Made by a program: the position numbers and the translations under genes | Shown: piece by piece, positions 1 through 5,226 of the stretch | Layout of the letters: each line of letters opens with the position of its first letter | Position numbering within the stretch: the first letter of the stretch is position 1 | The notes under the pieces: model-generated | Told to the model about the DNA's origin: nothing | The model's input: only the letters and a program-made list of their open reading frames with translations | Database searches by the model: none | Source of the DNA: Clostridiaceae bacterium | GTDB taxonomy: Bacteria; Bacillota; Clostridia; Saccharofermentanales; UBA5734 | DNA length: 5,226 nucleotides | Reading direction: 5' to 3' | Assembly: GCA_012727965.1 (NCBI GenBank) | Contig: JAAYFZ010000240.1 | Location: 1 to 5,226, forward strand

Positions 1-1
1 C

Positions 2-1588
2 AGAAATCAGCTTCTATCCAGCATAAGACAAGACTCAGGCATAAAAGTCGCCAGACAGAATGAAGACTTCATTGTGACACTACTGAATCCTTCGCAGCAG
101 CAAACTATCATTTATGGCAATTATGGTTTGCCATTTTCTCTAAAAATAATGACTCAGCAGCAGTTATATGATGCTGCCGTAAATGAGAATGGTGCAACTT
201 TTCTTATGCCAGTAGGTGAAGAGGACCATCAACCTAATCTTTGGTTTGACATGGTCAAACCATCTGGCAATACTCAGGCAGTTATGTTGGCAAGATCAAT
301 TAAGACACTCTATCGCGGTGAGGTTAAGGGTGTTCTAATGATCAGAATCAGTGAACGCTACCTCAATAGTATTTCCAAAGAAAGCGATATAGGCAATGGT
401 TCACACAGCTTCATAACTGACAGTAGTGGTTTAGTATATGCGGCCCGAGACAAATTTGTTAGTCTTGGAGATCAGCTAGACATTAAACTGGCTCAGGCGA
501 TAGTTGAAGCTTCCGAAGGACCAGATAACGATGAAGAGGACTATGAAGTACCTGTCTGGAATGATGGCAGCAGAAACTTTTTGGTTTTTGCCAGTAAACT
601 GCCAGAATTTGATTTGTATTTTACAGGACTGCTGCCGCAGGAATATATTAATGCTGAACTAAACAGTACTGCTTTCAGAATCATTATTATGATGATGTTG
701 ATCGTGGTTGTTATGATCGTTCTTTCGTCATTTTTTGCCTATATAATTGCTGACCCACTCAAAAAAGTCATTGATGGTATGCATGAAGCCAGGAGAGGAA
801 ACCTAACTGTTGAGGTCAAGCTGAATGCTTTGAGAGAGGTTGAAGAGGTATCTTCTAATTTCAATGAAATGATGGATGAGATCAATCGATTGGTTATAAA
901 TGTAACCGACAAAGAAAAGCAAAAGCGTATTGCAGAGCTTAAGGCTCTACAAGCTCAGATAAATCCTCATTTCTTATCTAACACACTAAATACAGCGCGA
1001 TGGATGGCTTCTTTGCAAGGCAATCATAATGTAGATGATCTGATAAGCTCTCTGATTCAGTTGATCAATGCGACCATCGGCGCCAAGAATGATATGATAA
1101 CAATAGAAGAGGAACTCGATAACATTCGCTGTTTCCTTCGTATACAAGAGTATAGGTATTTTGATAAGTTCAAGACTGTGTTTGATATTGAGCCGGATAT
1201 CCTGACATGTATGATCCCCAGGCTGCTTCTACAGCCGCTGGTTGAAAATGCTCTGGTCCACGGTATAGCAATGCTGGATGGACAGGGAACGCTGGTAATT
1301 AAGGGGATGTTGGAAAACGAAGCCATTAGACTTCAGGTCACGGATAATGGCGCAGGTATGAATCAGGAACGTCTGGCTGAGATTGAAGAAGGCAGTGTTG
1401 TTAGTGCCTTCAACGGTATAGGCATAAACAATGTCAGGGAAAGGATCAAACTTAATTTCGGTGATGGATTTGGTCTATCCATAAATAGTGTTCCTGAGCT
1501 TTTTACCACCTGTGAAATTAAAATACCTGCAATTAGAAACAATAAGGAGATCATACCAGATAATGCTGAAGATAATGCTGATAGATGA
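2..1588 (+). CDS. YesM-type sensor histidine kinase (5' end cut by window)
   Basis: Membrane sensor kinase that autophosphorylates on histidine and passes phosphate to the regulator encoded next. The frame is open back to base 2, so the true start lies outside; the GTG at 74 is internal. In 528 visible residues (counted from base 2): an extracytoplasmic sensory part, probably Cache-like, to about 220; a hydrophobic membrane helix at 225-250; a HAMP linker at 251-297; and a His_kinase (PF06580) domain with the phosphoacceptor motif INPHFLSNTLN, H323 (bases 968-970). An HATPase_c domain follows, with N-box VENALVHG (N416), DNGAGM at 448-453 and GIGINNV at 472-478. All catalytic motifs are intact. 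YesM proteins usually have an N-terminal helix before the sensor domain, so perhaps 50-100 residues are missing. The motif has S where family members usually have Y (NPHFLYNTLN). The ligand cannot be read from sequence; sugars are common in this family. The 3' end overlaps the regulator gene by 26 bases, indicating co-transcription. Confidence 0.93.
   Translation, partial: RNQLLSSIRQDSGIKVARQNEDFIVTLLNPSQQQTIIYGNYGLPFSLKIMTQQQLYDAAVNENGATFLMPVGEEDHQPNLWFDMVKPSGNTQAVMLARSIKTLYRGEVKGVLMIRISERYLNSISKESDIGNGSHSFITDSSGLVYAARDKFVSLGDQLDIKLAQAIVEASEGPDNDEEDYEVPVWNDGSRNFLVFASKLPEFDLYFTGLLPQEYINAELNSTAFRIIIMMMLIVVVMIVLSSFFAYIIADPLKKVIDGMHEARRGNLTVEVKLNALREVEEVSSNFNEMMDEINRLVINVTDKEKQKRIAELKALQAQINPHFLSNTLNTARWMASLQGNHNVDDLISSLIQLINATIGAKNDMITIEEELDNIRCFLRIQEYRYFDKFKTVFDIEPDILTCMIPRLLLQPLVENALVHGIAMLDGQGTLVIKGMLENEAIRLQVTDNGAGMNQERLAEIEEGSVVSAFNGIGINNVRERIKLNFGDGFGLSINSVPELFTTCEIKIPAIRNNKEIIPDNAEDNADR
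1544..1550 (+). promoter_or_regulatory. Shine-Dalgarno site of the response regulator gene
   Basis: AAGGAGA lies inside the end of the kinase gene, 12 bases before the ATG at 1563. The spacing is slightly long, but it favours 1563 over the later in-frame ATG at 1575 (24 bases away). The upstream GTG at 1488 has no such site. Confidence 0.6.
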
Positions 1589-3215
1589 TGAAGCGCCCTT
1601 CCGAACAGGTTTGAAGGACTTAATAAACTGGCGTCATCATGGCTATGAGATAATCGGTGAAGCTGCTAATGGTAAGGCGGCTCTTAATAAGATGGCTGAA
1701 AAAGTTCCAGATATTTTACTGGTTGACATGAATATGCCTGTGATGAATGGTGCCGATTTGATAGAACAAGTATCAATGAAGTATCCGCGGGTTAAGTCTA
1801 TTGGACTTAGCGGCTATGATGATTACGACTATTTACGTAAATCTATGCGTGGAGGTGCTGTTGATTATTTGCTTAAGCATAACTTGACAGCTGAGACTCT
1901 GTTGGCAGCTCTGGAGGCTGCTGCTGCGACTATTGTCAGAGAGGAAAAAGCAGAAGCTATAAATGCGAAGCTTGAGGATCAGATCGAGGAGCATCTGGAT
2001 GTACTGAGACATCGTTTTATAAGTGAACTGCTTGAAGGTATTTTAGAAACAGATGAACAGAGCGCAAGAGTTCAGATGGAATCACTGGAGCTTGATCTAC
2101 CATTAAGCGGCGGTTCGATCATACTGATGCTGATAGACCAGTTTTGGCGCATTAAGCAGAGCAGCGACGAAAAAAAACTAAACACCATAGTTGCGTCAGT
2201 ATTGTCAATATCGTCTGAAATTTTAAAAGAATATAGCAGTTCAGCTGTTCAAAAATTGGATGAGCGTACTTTTATAATATTTGTTCCTGCAGGAGGACAG
2301 CGGAGCATAATGTCGCAAATTGATCGGCAAAAAGCTGTGATCAGCAGGATCGGTATGAGCATACAGAGATATCTTAATCTCAGCACCAGTTTCTGTGCAG
2401 GTAAACCCTATATTGGTCTTGAAGGCCTGGTACAGAGCTATCAACAGGTCAGATCACTGATGGATGAACACTTCTATGATGGTTCTGGCAGCATTCGATA
2501 CGCAGGTCAAAAAGATAATTCATCATGGCAGGAACAACATGAGAGCATATCTCTGGATATTGAAGTTGAGAAGCAGCTGACATCATCTATACAAATGGCA
2601 GATGCGATAGCAGCTGAAGCAGCTCTTACGCATTATTTCATGAAGCTTTATGAGCAAAGAGCAAGTAATAAATCATTCAAAATAATCTGTATTGAACTGA
2701 TACACTTGCTTGGGCGCTGTTTGCGAGAAATGAATGTAATTACTGAAAATAGCTCTTATGATCCGCTCGATGCTTATGATAGGATTAATCGATTCGATAC
2801 AGTTGATGATCTCAAGGACTGGATTATAGAGAAGTACAAAGAAACTGTAATATTTTTACGTCTACATGGTTTGCACGAGAGATACACTCCAGTAGTATCC
2901 AAGGCACTGCAATTCATTCATAGCAGTTATCAGGATCAGATTTCTCTTGGAGATGCTGCCGAGTTTGCGGGTGTCAGCAATTCCTATTTGAGCAGATCAT
3001 TTAAGGATGAAACTGGAAAAGGCTTCTCAGAATATGTAACTGCTTACCGTATCGAGAATGCCTGCAAAATGATAAAGTCCGGAGGCCGCAGGATCAAGGA
3101 TATCGCCTCAGCCTGCGGCTTCCAGAACTATACATATTTTTTCAAAGTTTTTAAGCAAACAACTGGCCTTACCCCTAACGAATATGAGGCAGAACTCAAG
3201 AAATCGGGTATTTGA
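1563..3215 (+). CDS. YesN-type response regulator, receiver plus AraC-family DNA-binding domain
   Basis: Cytoplasmic transcription factor, presumed partner of the kinase just upstream. It has 550 residues from the ATG at 1563, close to the usual YesN length. The receiver domain spans about 1-120: acidic pocket D8/D9 in LIDDE, phosphoacceptor D55 in LLVDMNMP, switch residue S83 in GLSGYDDY, and conserved K105 in VDYLLKHN. The last position carries KHN where many receivers have KP. The middle (about 125-435) is a long linker without an obvious catalytic motif. The C-terminal 113 residues (438-550) are an AraC-type double helix-turn-helix: first helix pair around 460-481 (SLGDAAEFAGVSNSYLSRSF), second around 510-536 (IKDIASACGFQNYTYFFKVF), ending in the typical GLTPNEY. 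The start at 1563 gives a receiver beginning MLKIMLIDDE, as expected. The gene overlaps the kinase gene by 26 bases. Targets are unknown; relatives often activate neighbouring carbohydrate transport genes, none of which is visible here. Confidence 0.93.
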   Translation: MLKIMLIDDEAPFRTGLKDLINWRHHGYEIIGEAANGKAALNKMAEKVPDILLVDMNMPVMNGADLIEQVSMKYPRVKSIGLSGYDDYDYLRKSMRGGAVDYLLKHNLTAETLLAALEAAAATIVREEKAEAINAKLEDQIEEHLDVLRHRFISELLEGILETDEQSARVQMESLELDLPLSGGSIILMLIDQFWRIKQSSDEKKLNTIVASVLSISSEILKEYSSSAVQKLDERTFIIFVPAGGQRSIMSQIDRQKAVISRIGMSIQRYLNLSTSFCAGKPYIGLEGLVQSYQQVRSLMDEHFYDGSGSIRYAGQKDNSSWQEQHESISLDIEVEKQLTSSIQMADAIAAEAALTHYFMKLYEQRASNKSFKIICIELIHLLGRCLREMNVITENSSYDPLDAYDRINRFDTVDDLKDWIIEKYKETVIFLRLHGLHERYTPVVSKALQFIHSSYQDQISLGDAAEFAGVSNSYLSRSFKDETGKGFSEYVTAYRIENACKMIKSGGRRIKDIASACGFQNYTYFFKVFKQTTGLTPNEYEAELKKSGI

Positions 3216-3219
3216 TACC
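3207..3219. terminator. Weak hairpin between convergent genes
   Basis: GGTAT-TTG-ATACC is a perfect 5-bp stem with a 3-base loop. It overlaps the regulator stop codon and fills most of the 8-base gap to the converging gene. It lacks a clear T-tract on either side (GACGTTATTTG on plus, CGATTTCTT on minus), so a bidirectional terminator role is only a weak possibility. Confidence 0.25.
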
Positions 3220-3223
3220 GACG

Positions 3224-3484
3224 TTATTTGCGTATCAGATTAATTATTGTCAGGAGAATCACGGAGCCAATAATAGCAACGAACAGGCTCCAGAGATTAA
3301 ATCCTGTAAATCCACTGCCGCCGATTAGCGTAAATACGAAGCCTCCGATAAAAGCACCTAAAATACCAACGATGATATTTGCAAGTGCGCCCATTTTCTT
3401 GTCATTGCCTGTAAACTTGCTGCCGATCCAGCCTGCCAGAGCACCTAAGATTATCCATCCAATTATACTAAAGAAAATATTCAC
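3224..3484 (-). CDS. GlsB/YeaQ/YmgE-family small membrane protein
   Basis: An 86-residue, glycine-rich integral membrane protein with three predicted helices at about 2-22, 31-54 and 62-83. A short charged loop (KFTGNDKK) lies between the first two. The pattern GWIILGALAGWIGSKF followed by GALANIIVGILGAFIGGF matches the family called transglycosylase-associated or GlsB/YeaQ/YmgE (PF04226). Members are often linked to envelope or general stress, but the biochemical role is not established and the transglycosylase label should not be read as an enzyme activity. The start is GTG at 3484-3482; an in-frame TGA two codons before it rules out a longer protein. GAAAGG (3492-3487) precedes it with only 2 bases of spacing, unusually tight. 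The gene converges on the response regulator with an 8-base gap and lies downstream of the phosphatase-like gene on the same strand, 146 bases apart. It may have its own promoter in that spacer. Confidence 0.87.
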   Translation of the reverse strand: MNIFFSIIGWIILGALAGWIGSKFTGNDKKMGALANIIVGILGAFIGGFVFTLIGGSGFTGFNLWSLFVAIIGSVILLTIINLIRK

Positions 3485-3511
3485 AACCTTTCATTTGATA
3501 AATAGTATTTT

Positions 3512-3536
3512 GTGATCATAAAAATATCTTGATCAC
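3512..3536. promoter_or_regulatory. Perfect 7-bp dyad upstream of the GlsB-like gene
   Basis: GTGATCA (3512-3518) and TGATCAC (3530-3536) are perfect inverted copies separated by 11 AT-rich bases. The dyad lies 28 to 52 bases upstream of the GTG start of the minus-strand gene, where an operator or promoter element would sit. Minus-strand TACTAT (3507-3502) next to it could be a -10 box, but I see no good -35. There is no T-tract, so it is not a typical terminator. Confidence 0.4.
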
Positions 3537-3556
3537 GATTTCTGATGTTACTTTAG

Positions 3557-3595
3557 CAATGTTTCATAAACCAAACTGTCTCAGACGAAACATTG
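3557..3595. repeat. Perfect 9-bp inverted repeat with nested hairpin
   Basis: CAATGTTTC (3557-3565) and GAAACATTG (3587-3595) are perfect inverted copies around 21 bases. Inside the loop, abutting the right arm, is a second small dyad, GTCT-C-AGAC (3578-3586). It lies 35 bases past the stop codon of the phosphatase-like gene. It could act as a transcript-end or processing structure for that gene, or as a regulatory site for the GlsB-like gene. No run of T follows on either strand, so a simple intrinsic terminator is unlikely. Confidence 0.45.
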
Positions 3596-3630
3596 ATACC
3601 GCAATAAGAATGTGCGTAACATATATTACG

Positions 3631-4752
3631 TCAGCACGATGCTATGATAAGAGGAACGACCATTTCTTCTTCTGTCAAACCTGCGTGGTGCCCCTTAAAA
3701 AAGTATCTCTCACGATCATGGGCACCAATATATCTCATCATTCTTTTACCAGTCGCACAAGCCAGATAGTCCCCAAGAAAATCATCAACTTTTGGGTGTT
3801 TTTTGCCTGGTCCGAATAGACCCATATCATAGACCTGCTGCCGCTCAAAGAGCATATGGTCATCTCCGAACAATTGTATGAACATTTCCTCAAAAGTATT
3901 TCTACATGAATGTTTAATGAAAAATGAAGCGGCTCTGTTTTCCAGTGTTGGCGGAATCAGGAGGCAGTTCATAATCTCGGGAATATCATCCAGGAAAAAC
4001 TCTTCTTCGATAGCTGTCTGACCATGATCTGCTGTAATGATCAATATTGAATCAGAGACCTGATCAAACATTTTCTCTAGACAGTTGTCGATAGATGTCA
4101 TTTCAATAATAACCTCTGGACTGGCTGGTCCGTATTTGTGCATCAGAGTATCAGGCTCATACCAGTAGGCACTGATAAACCTCTGTCCTGGCTCTTGACA
4201 GTAGGTGATAATCCTTTCAACCATTTGCTCGAAGGAATTAACACCATTACTGGCAAAAGGCGGCATGACGGTGCGGCAAAGGTCTGATTGCTGAGATTTC
4301 TCTGTGATTCGGTCAATTATAGTTTTGTACTTAAGATAGTGTTCTGCAGGCGATGGTTTGATCGCTGCGCCTGACAAACTGTCGCGATCAAGAAACAGGT
4401 CGACAATAGCCCCGTATTCCATGAACCAGGCATTCCAGCCAAGCCAGCCATGTTGGGCCGGACTCAACCCAGACTGAAGTGTTGTTGTCGCTGCAGTAGT
4501 TGTACAGGGATACACTGAAGTCAAATCAGAGTGATAATGCTCGTTAAGAAAGCATGATCGCGGCATTTGCTGACGCAAAAAACTGCTTCCCAAGCCGTCA
4601 AGGGTAAGAAAAATCAGGTTTTTTTTACTCTGCTTCAAGCATTCATCAACTAAGGGCAGAGAAGTATGATCAGACAGCAGTCCATAAGTATTCATAATAG
4701 ATGCTGAAAGATTAAGAATGCTATTACTATAATCTGGAAGCATTATCCCCAT
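3631..4752 (-). CDS. Alkaline phosphatase superfamily hydrolase (type I phosphodiesterase/nucleotide pyrophosphatase-like)
   Basis: A 373-residue metal-dependent phospho-ester hydrolase of the PF01663-like group. The expected two-metal site is complete: D52 in LTLDGLG; a nucleophile threonine in YPCTTTAATT, best aligned as T85; D201 and H205 in EPDTLMHKYGP; D242 and H243 in ITADHGQ; and H355 or H356 in GHHAGLTEEEMVVPLI. These matches are seen directly; residue roles are inferred from the superfamily. There is no signal peptide or membrane helix at the N-terminus, so the enzyme is probably cytoplasmic, unlike secreted alkaline phosphatases. The substrate is unknown: phosphodiester, nucleotide, phosphonate and sugar-phosphate esters are all possible. 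The ATG at 4752 is chosen because GAGGTGA precedes it by 4 bases; an in-frame ATG at 4743 is the alternative. The gene is divergent from the dehydrogenase at the right edge, with 417 bases between. It sits upstream of the GlsB-like gene on the same strand. Confidence 0.88.
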   Translation of the reverse strand: MGIMLPDYSNSILNLSASIMNTYGLLSDHTSLPLVDECLKQSKKNLIFLTLDGLGSSFLRQQMPRSCFLNEHYHSDLTSVYPCTTTAATTTLQSGLSPAQHGWLGWNAWFMEYGAIVDLFLDRDSLSGAAIKPSPAEHYLKYKTIIDRITEKSQQSDLCRTVMPPFASNGVNSFEQMVERIITYCQEPGQRFISAYWYEPDTLMHKYGPASPEVIIEMTSIDNCLEKMFDQVSDSILIITADHGQTAIEEEFFLDDIPEIMNCLLIPPTLENRAASFFIKHSCRNTFEEMFIQLFGDDHMLFERQQVYDMGLFGPGKKHPKVDDFLGDYLACATGKRMMRYIGAHDRERYFFKGHHAGLTEEEMVVPLIIASC

Positions 4753-4756
4753 GACA

Positions 4757-4763
4757 TCACCTC
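4757..4763 (-). promoter_or_regulatory. Shine-Dalgarno site of the phosphatase-like gene
   Basis: Read on the minus strand, GAGGTGA stands 4 bases before the ATG at 4752 (7 bases from the GAGG core). This supports that start over the ATG three codons later. Confidence 0.7.
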
Positions 4764-4803
4764 GCCATAGATCAGATAGAATTCGAAAAAAATTTTACTT
4801 GCT

Positions 4804-4831
4804 AAAATATCTCCATTTTAACACCAGTTAA
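4804..4831 (-). promoter_or_regulatory. Possible promoter of the phosphatase-like gene
   Basis: On the minus strand TTAACT (4831-4826) and TATTTT (4809-4804) are 16 bases apart, each matching four of six sigma-A consensus bases. They lie about 50-80 bases before the start codon. The -35 box falls inside the dyad at 4816-4833, so a bound protein there could block or modulate initiation. The match is modest in a generally AT-rich stretch. Confidence 0.3.
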
Positions 4832-4833
4832 AA
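4816..4833. promoter_or_regulatory. Perfect 7-bp dyad, candidate operator
   Basis: TTTTAAC-ACCA-GTTAAAA is a perfect inverted repeat of 18 bases, 64 bases upstream of the phosphatase-like start codon. It overlaps the possible -35 element for that gene and is followed after one base by another dyad. The protein that would bind it is not identifiable here. Confidence 0.45.
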
Positions 4834-4834
4834 C

Positions 4835-4851
4835 TTGCAGATGTCCTGCAA
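4835..4851. promoter_or_regulatory. Perfect 6-bp dyad TTGCAG-N5-CTGCAA
   Basis: TTGCAG (4835-4840) and CTGCAA (4846-4851) are perfect inverted copies around ATGTC, directly beside the dyad at 4816-4833. The TGCA cores are 11 bases apart, about one helical turn. Two further TGCA sites follow at 4885-4888 and 4914-4917 in similar context. It could be a second operator in the phosphatase-like gene's control region. Confidence 0.4.
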
Positions 4852-5017
4852 ATAAACTTGATCACCTTTAGTATATCCCAATATTGCAGGATTTAGTAAA
4901 TGTACAAGCTACTTGCAAATGCTAATGGATATCGAAACTTTTGTTACAAATATGAATAAAGTGTTGCTAAAAAATCAACAGAAGTAATAGCGGCATGACA
5001 AATAGCATAAAAAAGAT

Positions 5018-5046
5018 TTGACAAACAGTGAATAATAGTTTAATTT
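5018..5046 (+). promoter_or_regulatory. Possible sigma-A promoter of the dehydrogenase gene
   Basis: A consensus TTGACA (5018-5023) is followed after 17 bases by TAATTT (5041-5046). The -35 is perfect and the spacing ideal; the -10 matches only three of six bases. Transcription would start near 5053, leaving an untranslated leader of about 115 bases that holds the palindrome and the hairpin. Confidence 0.45.
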
Positions 5047-5058
5047 GTGATAAAGAGC

Positions 5059-5086
5059 TTTTCAAAACATATTACATAACTATATA
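5059..5086 (+). promoter_or_regulatory. Alternative promoter of the dehydrogenase gene
   Basis: TTTTCA (5059-5064) and TATATA (5081-5086) are 16 bases apart, each four of six to consensus; a shifted TATATA at 5083 gives 18 bases. It ends where the palindrome at 5087-5098 begins, a classic place for repressor control. Less certain than the TTGACA-based promoter on the -35 side, but better on the -10 side. Confidence 0.35.
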
Positions 5087-5098
5087 TAAAACGTTTTA
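5087..5098. promoter_or_regulatory. 12-bp perfect palindrome TAAAACGTTTTA, LacI-type operator candidate
   Basis: A perfect palindrome with a central CG, the general form of many LacI/GalR-family operators. It directly follows a TATATA box and lies 71 bases before the dehydrogenase start codon. It lacks the outer TG and CA of a standard CcpA cre site, so a dedicated sugar-responsive LacI-type repressor is the better guess. No such regulator gene is in the window. Confidence 0.5.
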
Positions 5099-5131
5099 GG
5101 TAAAGCTCATTATATTCAAAAATGTATGGGT

Positions 5132-5148
5132 CTTGTTGATCGTACAAG
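5132..5148 (+). promoter_or_regulatory. Small dyad CTTGT-N7-ACAAG before the ribosome binding site
   Basis: CTTGT (5132-5136) and ACAAG (5144-5148) are inverted copies around TGATCGT, ending 2 bases before the Shine-Dalgarno run. It could be a short leader hairpin or a protein binding site. Five base pairs is short enough to occur by chance. Confidence 0.25.
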
Positions 5149-5150
5149 TA

Positions 5151-5159
5151 GAGAGAGGG
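5151..5159 (+). promoter_or_regulatory. Shine-Dalgarno site of the dehydrogenase gene
   Basis: GAGAGAGGG stands 10 bases before the ATG at 5170; AGGA at 5162-5165 is a second, closer candidate. Either supports initiation at 5170. Confidence 0.55.
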
Positions 5160-5169
5160 TTAGGATACT

Positions 5170-5226
5170 ATGAAACATGATATTTTTTCACTGAAGGGAA
5201 AAGTTTGTGTAGTAACTGGTGGATAC
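5170..5226 (+). CDS. Short-chain dehydrogenase/reductase, N-terminus only (3' end cut by window)
   Basis: Only 19 residues are visible. FSLKGKVCVVTGGY is the typical opening of a classical short-chain dehydrogenase/reductase: first beta strand of the Rossmann fold followed by the start of the TGxxxGxG nucleotide-binding glycine motif. The FSLKGK lead-in is common in sugar-acid members such as gluconate, 2-deoxygluconate or mannonate oxidoreductases, but the substrate cannot be decided from this fragment. Start chosen at ATG 5170, preceded by a purine-rich ribosome binding site. It is transcribed away from the phosphatase-like gene, behind a long control region with a LacI-type palindrome. That context fits a regulated catabolic gene, as inference. 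Confidence 0.75.
   Translation, partial: MKHDIFSLKGKVCVVTGGY

Larger units (their letters stand above)
4753..5169. other. 417-base divergent intergenic control region
   Basis: This AT-rich stretch separates the divergent phosphatase-like and dehydrogenase genes. It is longer than two promoters need. It contains the two adjacent dyads near 4816-4851, a cluster of TTGCA-type motifs (4835-4920), a short dyad TGTTG/CAACA (4962-4966 and 4976-4980), two possible promoters reading right, a CG-centred palindrome (5087-5098) and a small hairpin (5132-5148). I see no convincing gene in it: the longest ATG reading frame I noticed encodes 22 residues without a ribosome binding site. I recognise no riboswitch or tRNA. 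Confidence 0.7.

Noticed and set aside
74..76. GTG as the start of the histidine kinase
   Set aside because: The frame stays open upstream to base 2 with kinase-like sensor sequence, and no Shine-Dalgarno site precedes the GTG. The gene is simply cut by the window edge.
1488..1562. Upstream GTG extension of the response regulator
   Set aside because: It would add 25 residues before a receiver domain that normally starts at the MLKIMLIDDE position. It has no ribosome binding site and overlaps the kinase's C-terminus more deeply.
1057..2444. Minus-strand open frames at 1057-1326, 1363-1554 and 2241-2444
   Set aside because: They are short frames antisense to the well-supported kinase and regulator genes, with no recognisable domains.
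3612..3637. CGTAA-N6-TTACG dyad over the phosphatase stop codon as a terminator
   Set aside because: The stem is only 5 bp with mismatched outer pairs, and no T-tract follows on the minus strand.
3228..3819. Plus-strand open frames at 3228-3515 and 3529-3819
   Set aside because: They lie antisense to the GlsB-like and phosphatase-like genes, have no family features, and look like reading-frame shadows.
4919..4987. Small open frame of 22 codons in the intergenic region
   Set aside because: It begins ATGCTAATGGAT and ends at TAA 4985-4987. There is no Shine-Dalgarno site, and such short frames are expected by chance in AT-rich DNA.
5086..5099. CcpA cre site at the palindrome
   Set aside because: The centre fits, but the required outer TG and CA positions are AT and AG here.

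Overview
The window reads as moderately AT-rich bacterial DNA, most likely from the Bacillota (Clostridia/Lachnospiraceae or Bacilli type). The basis is a YesM/YesN-type two-component pair, purine-rich Shine-Dalgarno sites, and sigma-A-like promoter boxes. This is an inference from gene families and base composition only. Other phyla that carry YesMN systems, such as Spirochaetota, cannot be excluded.

Layout. Bases 2-1588 (+) hold most of a membrane sensor histidine kinase of the YesM/LytS-like group, cut at its 5' end by the window. Bases 1563-3215 (+) hold its partner, a YesN-type response regulator with an AraC-family DNA-binding domain; the two genes overlap by 26 bases. Converging on this pair with an 8-base gap is a small glycine-rich membrane protein of the GlsB/YeaQ/YmgE family (3224-3484, -). 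Upstream of it, also on the minus strand, is an alkaline-phosphatase-superfamily hydrolase (3631-4752, -), separated by a 146-base spacer that contains two perfect inverted repeats. A 417-base intergenic region (4753-5169) separates this hydrolase from a divergent gene at the right edge. That gene begins at 5170 (+), and its first 19 codons look like a short-chain dehydrogenase/reductase.

How the parts work together. The kinase and regulator should form a sense-and-transcribe pair: an extracytoplasmic ligand is sensed, phosphate passes from H323 (visible numbering) to D55, and the AraC domain acts on DNA. Such pairs often control sugar or oligosaccharide transport genes, but no transporter lies in this window. 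The hydrolase, GlsB-like protein and dehydrogenase are not obviously one pathway. The control DNA is the least ordinary part of the window. The spacers carry several perfect dyads, including a 12-bp CG-centred palindrome (TAAAACGTTTTA) overlapping a possible -10 element ahead of the dehydrogenase and two adjacent dyads ahead of the hydrolase. I found no RNA gene, CRISPR array, mobile element or convincing new multi-gene system.
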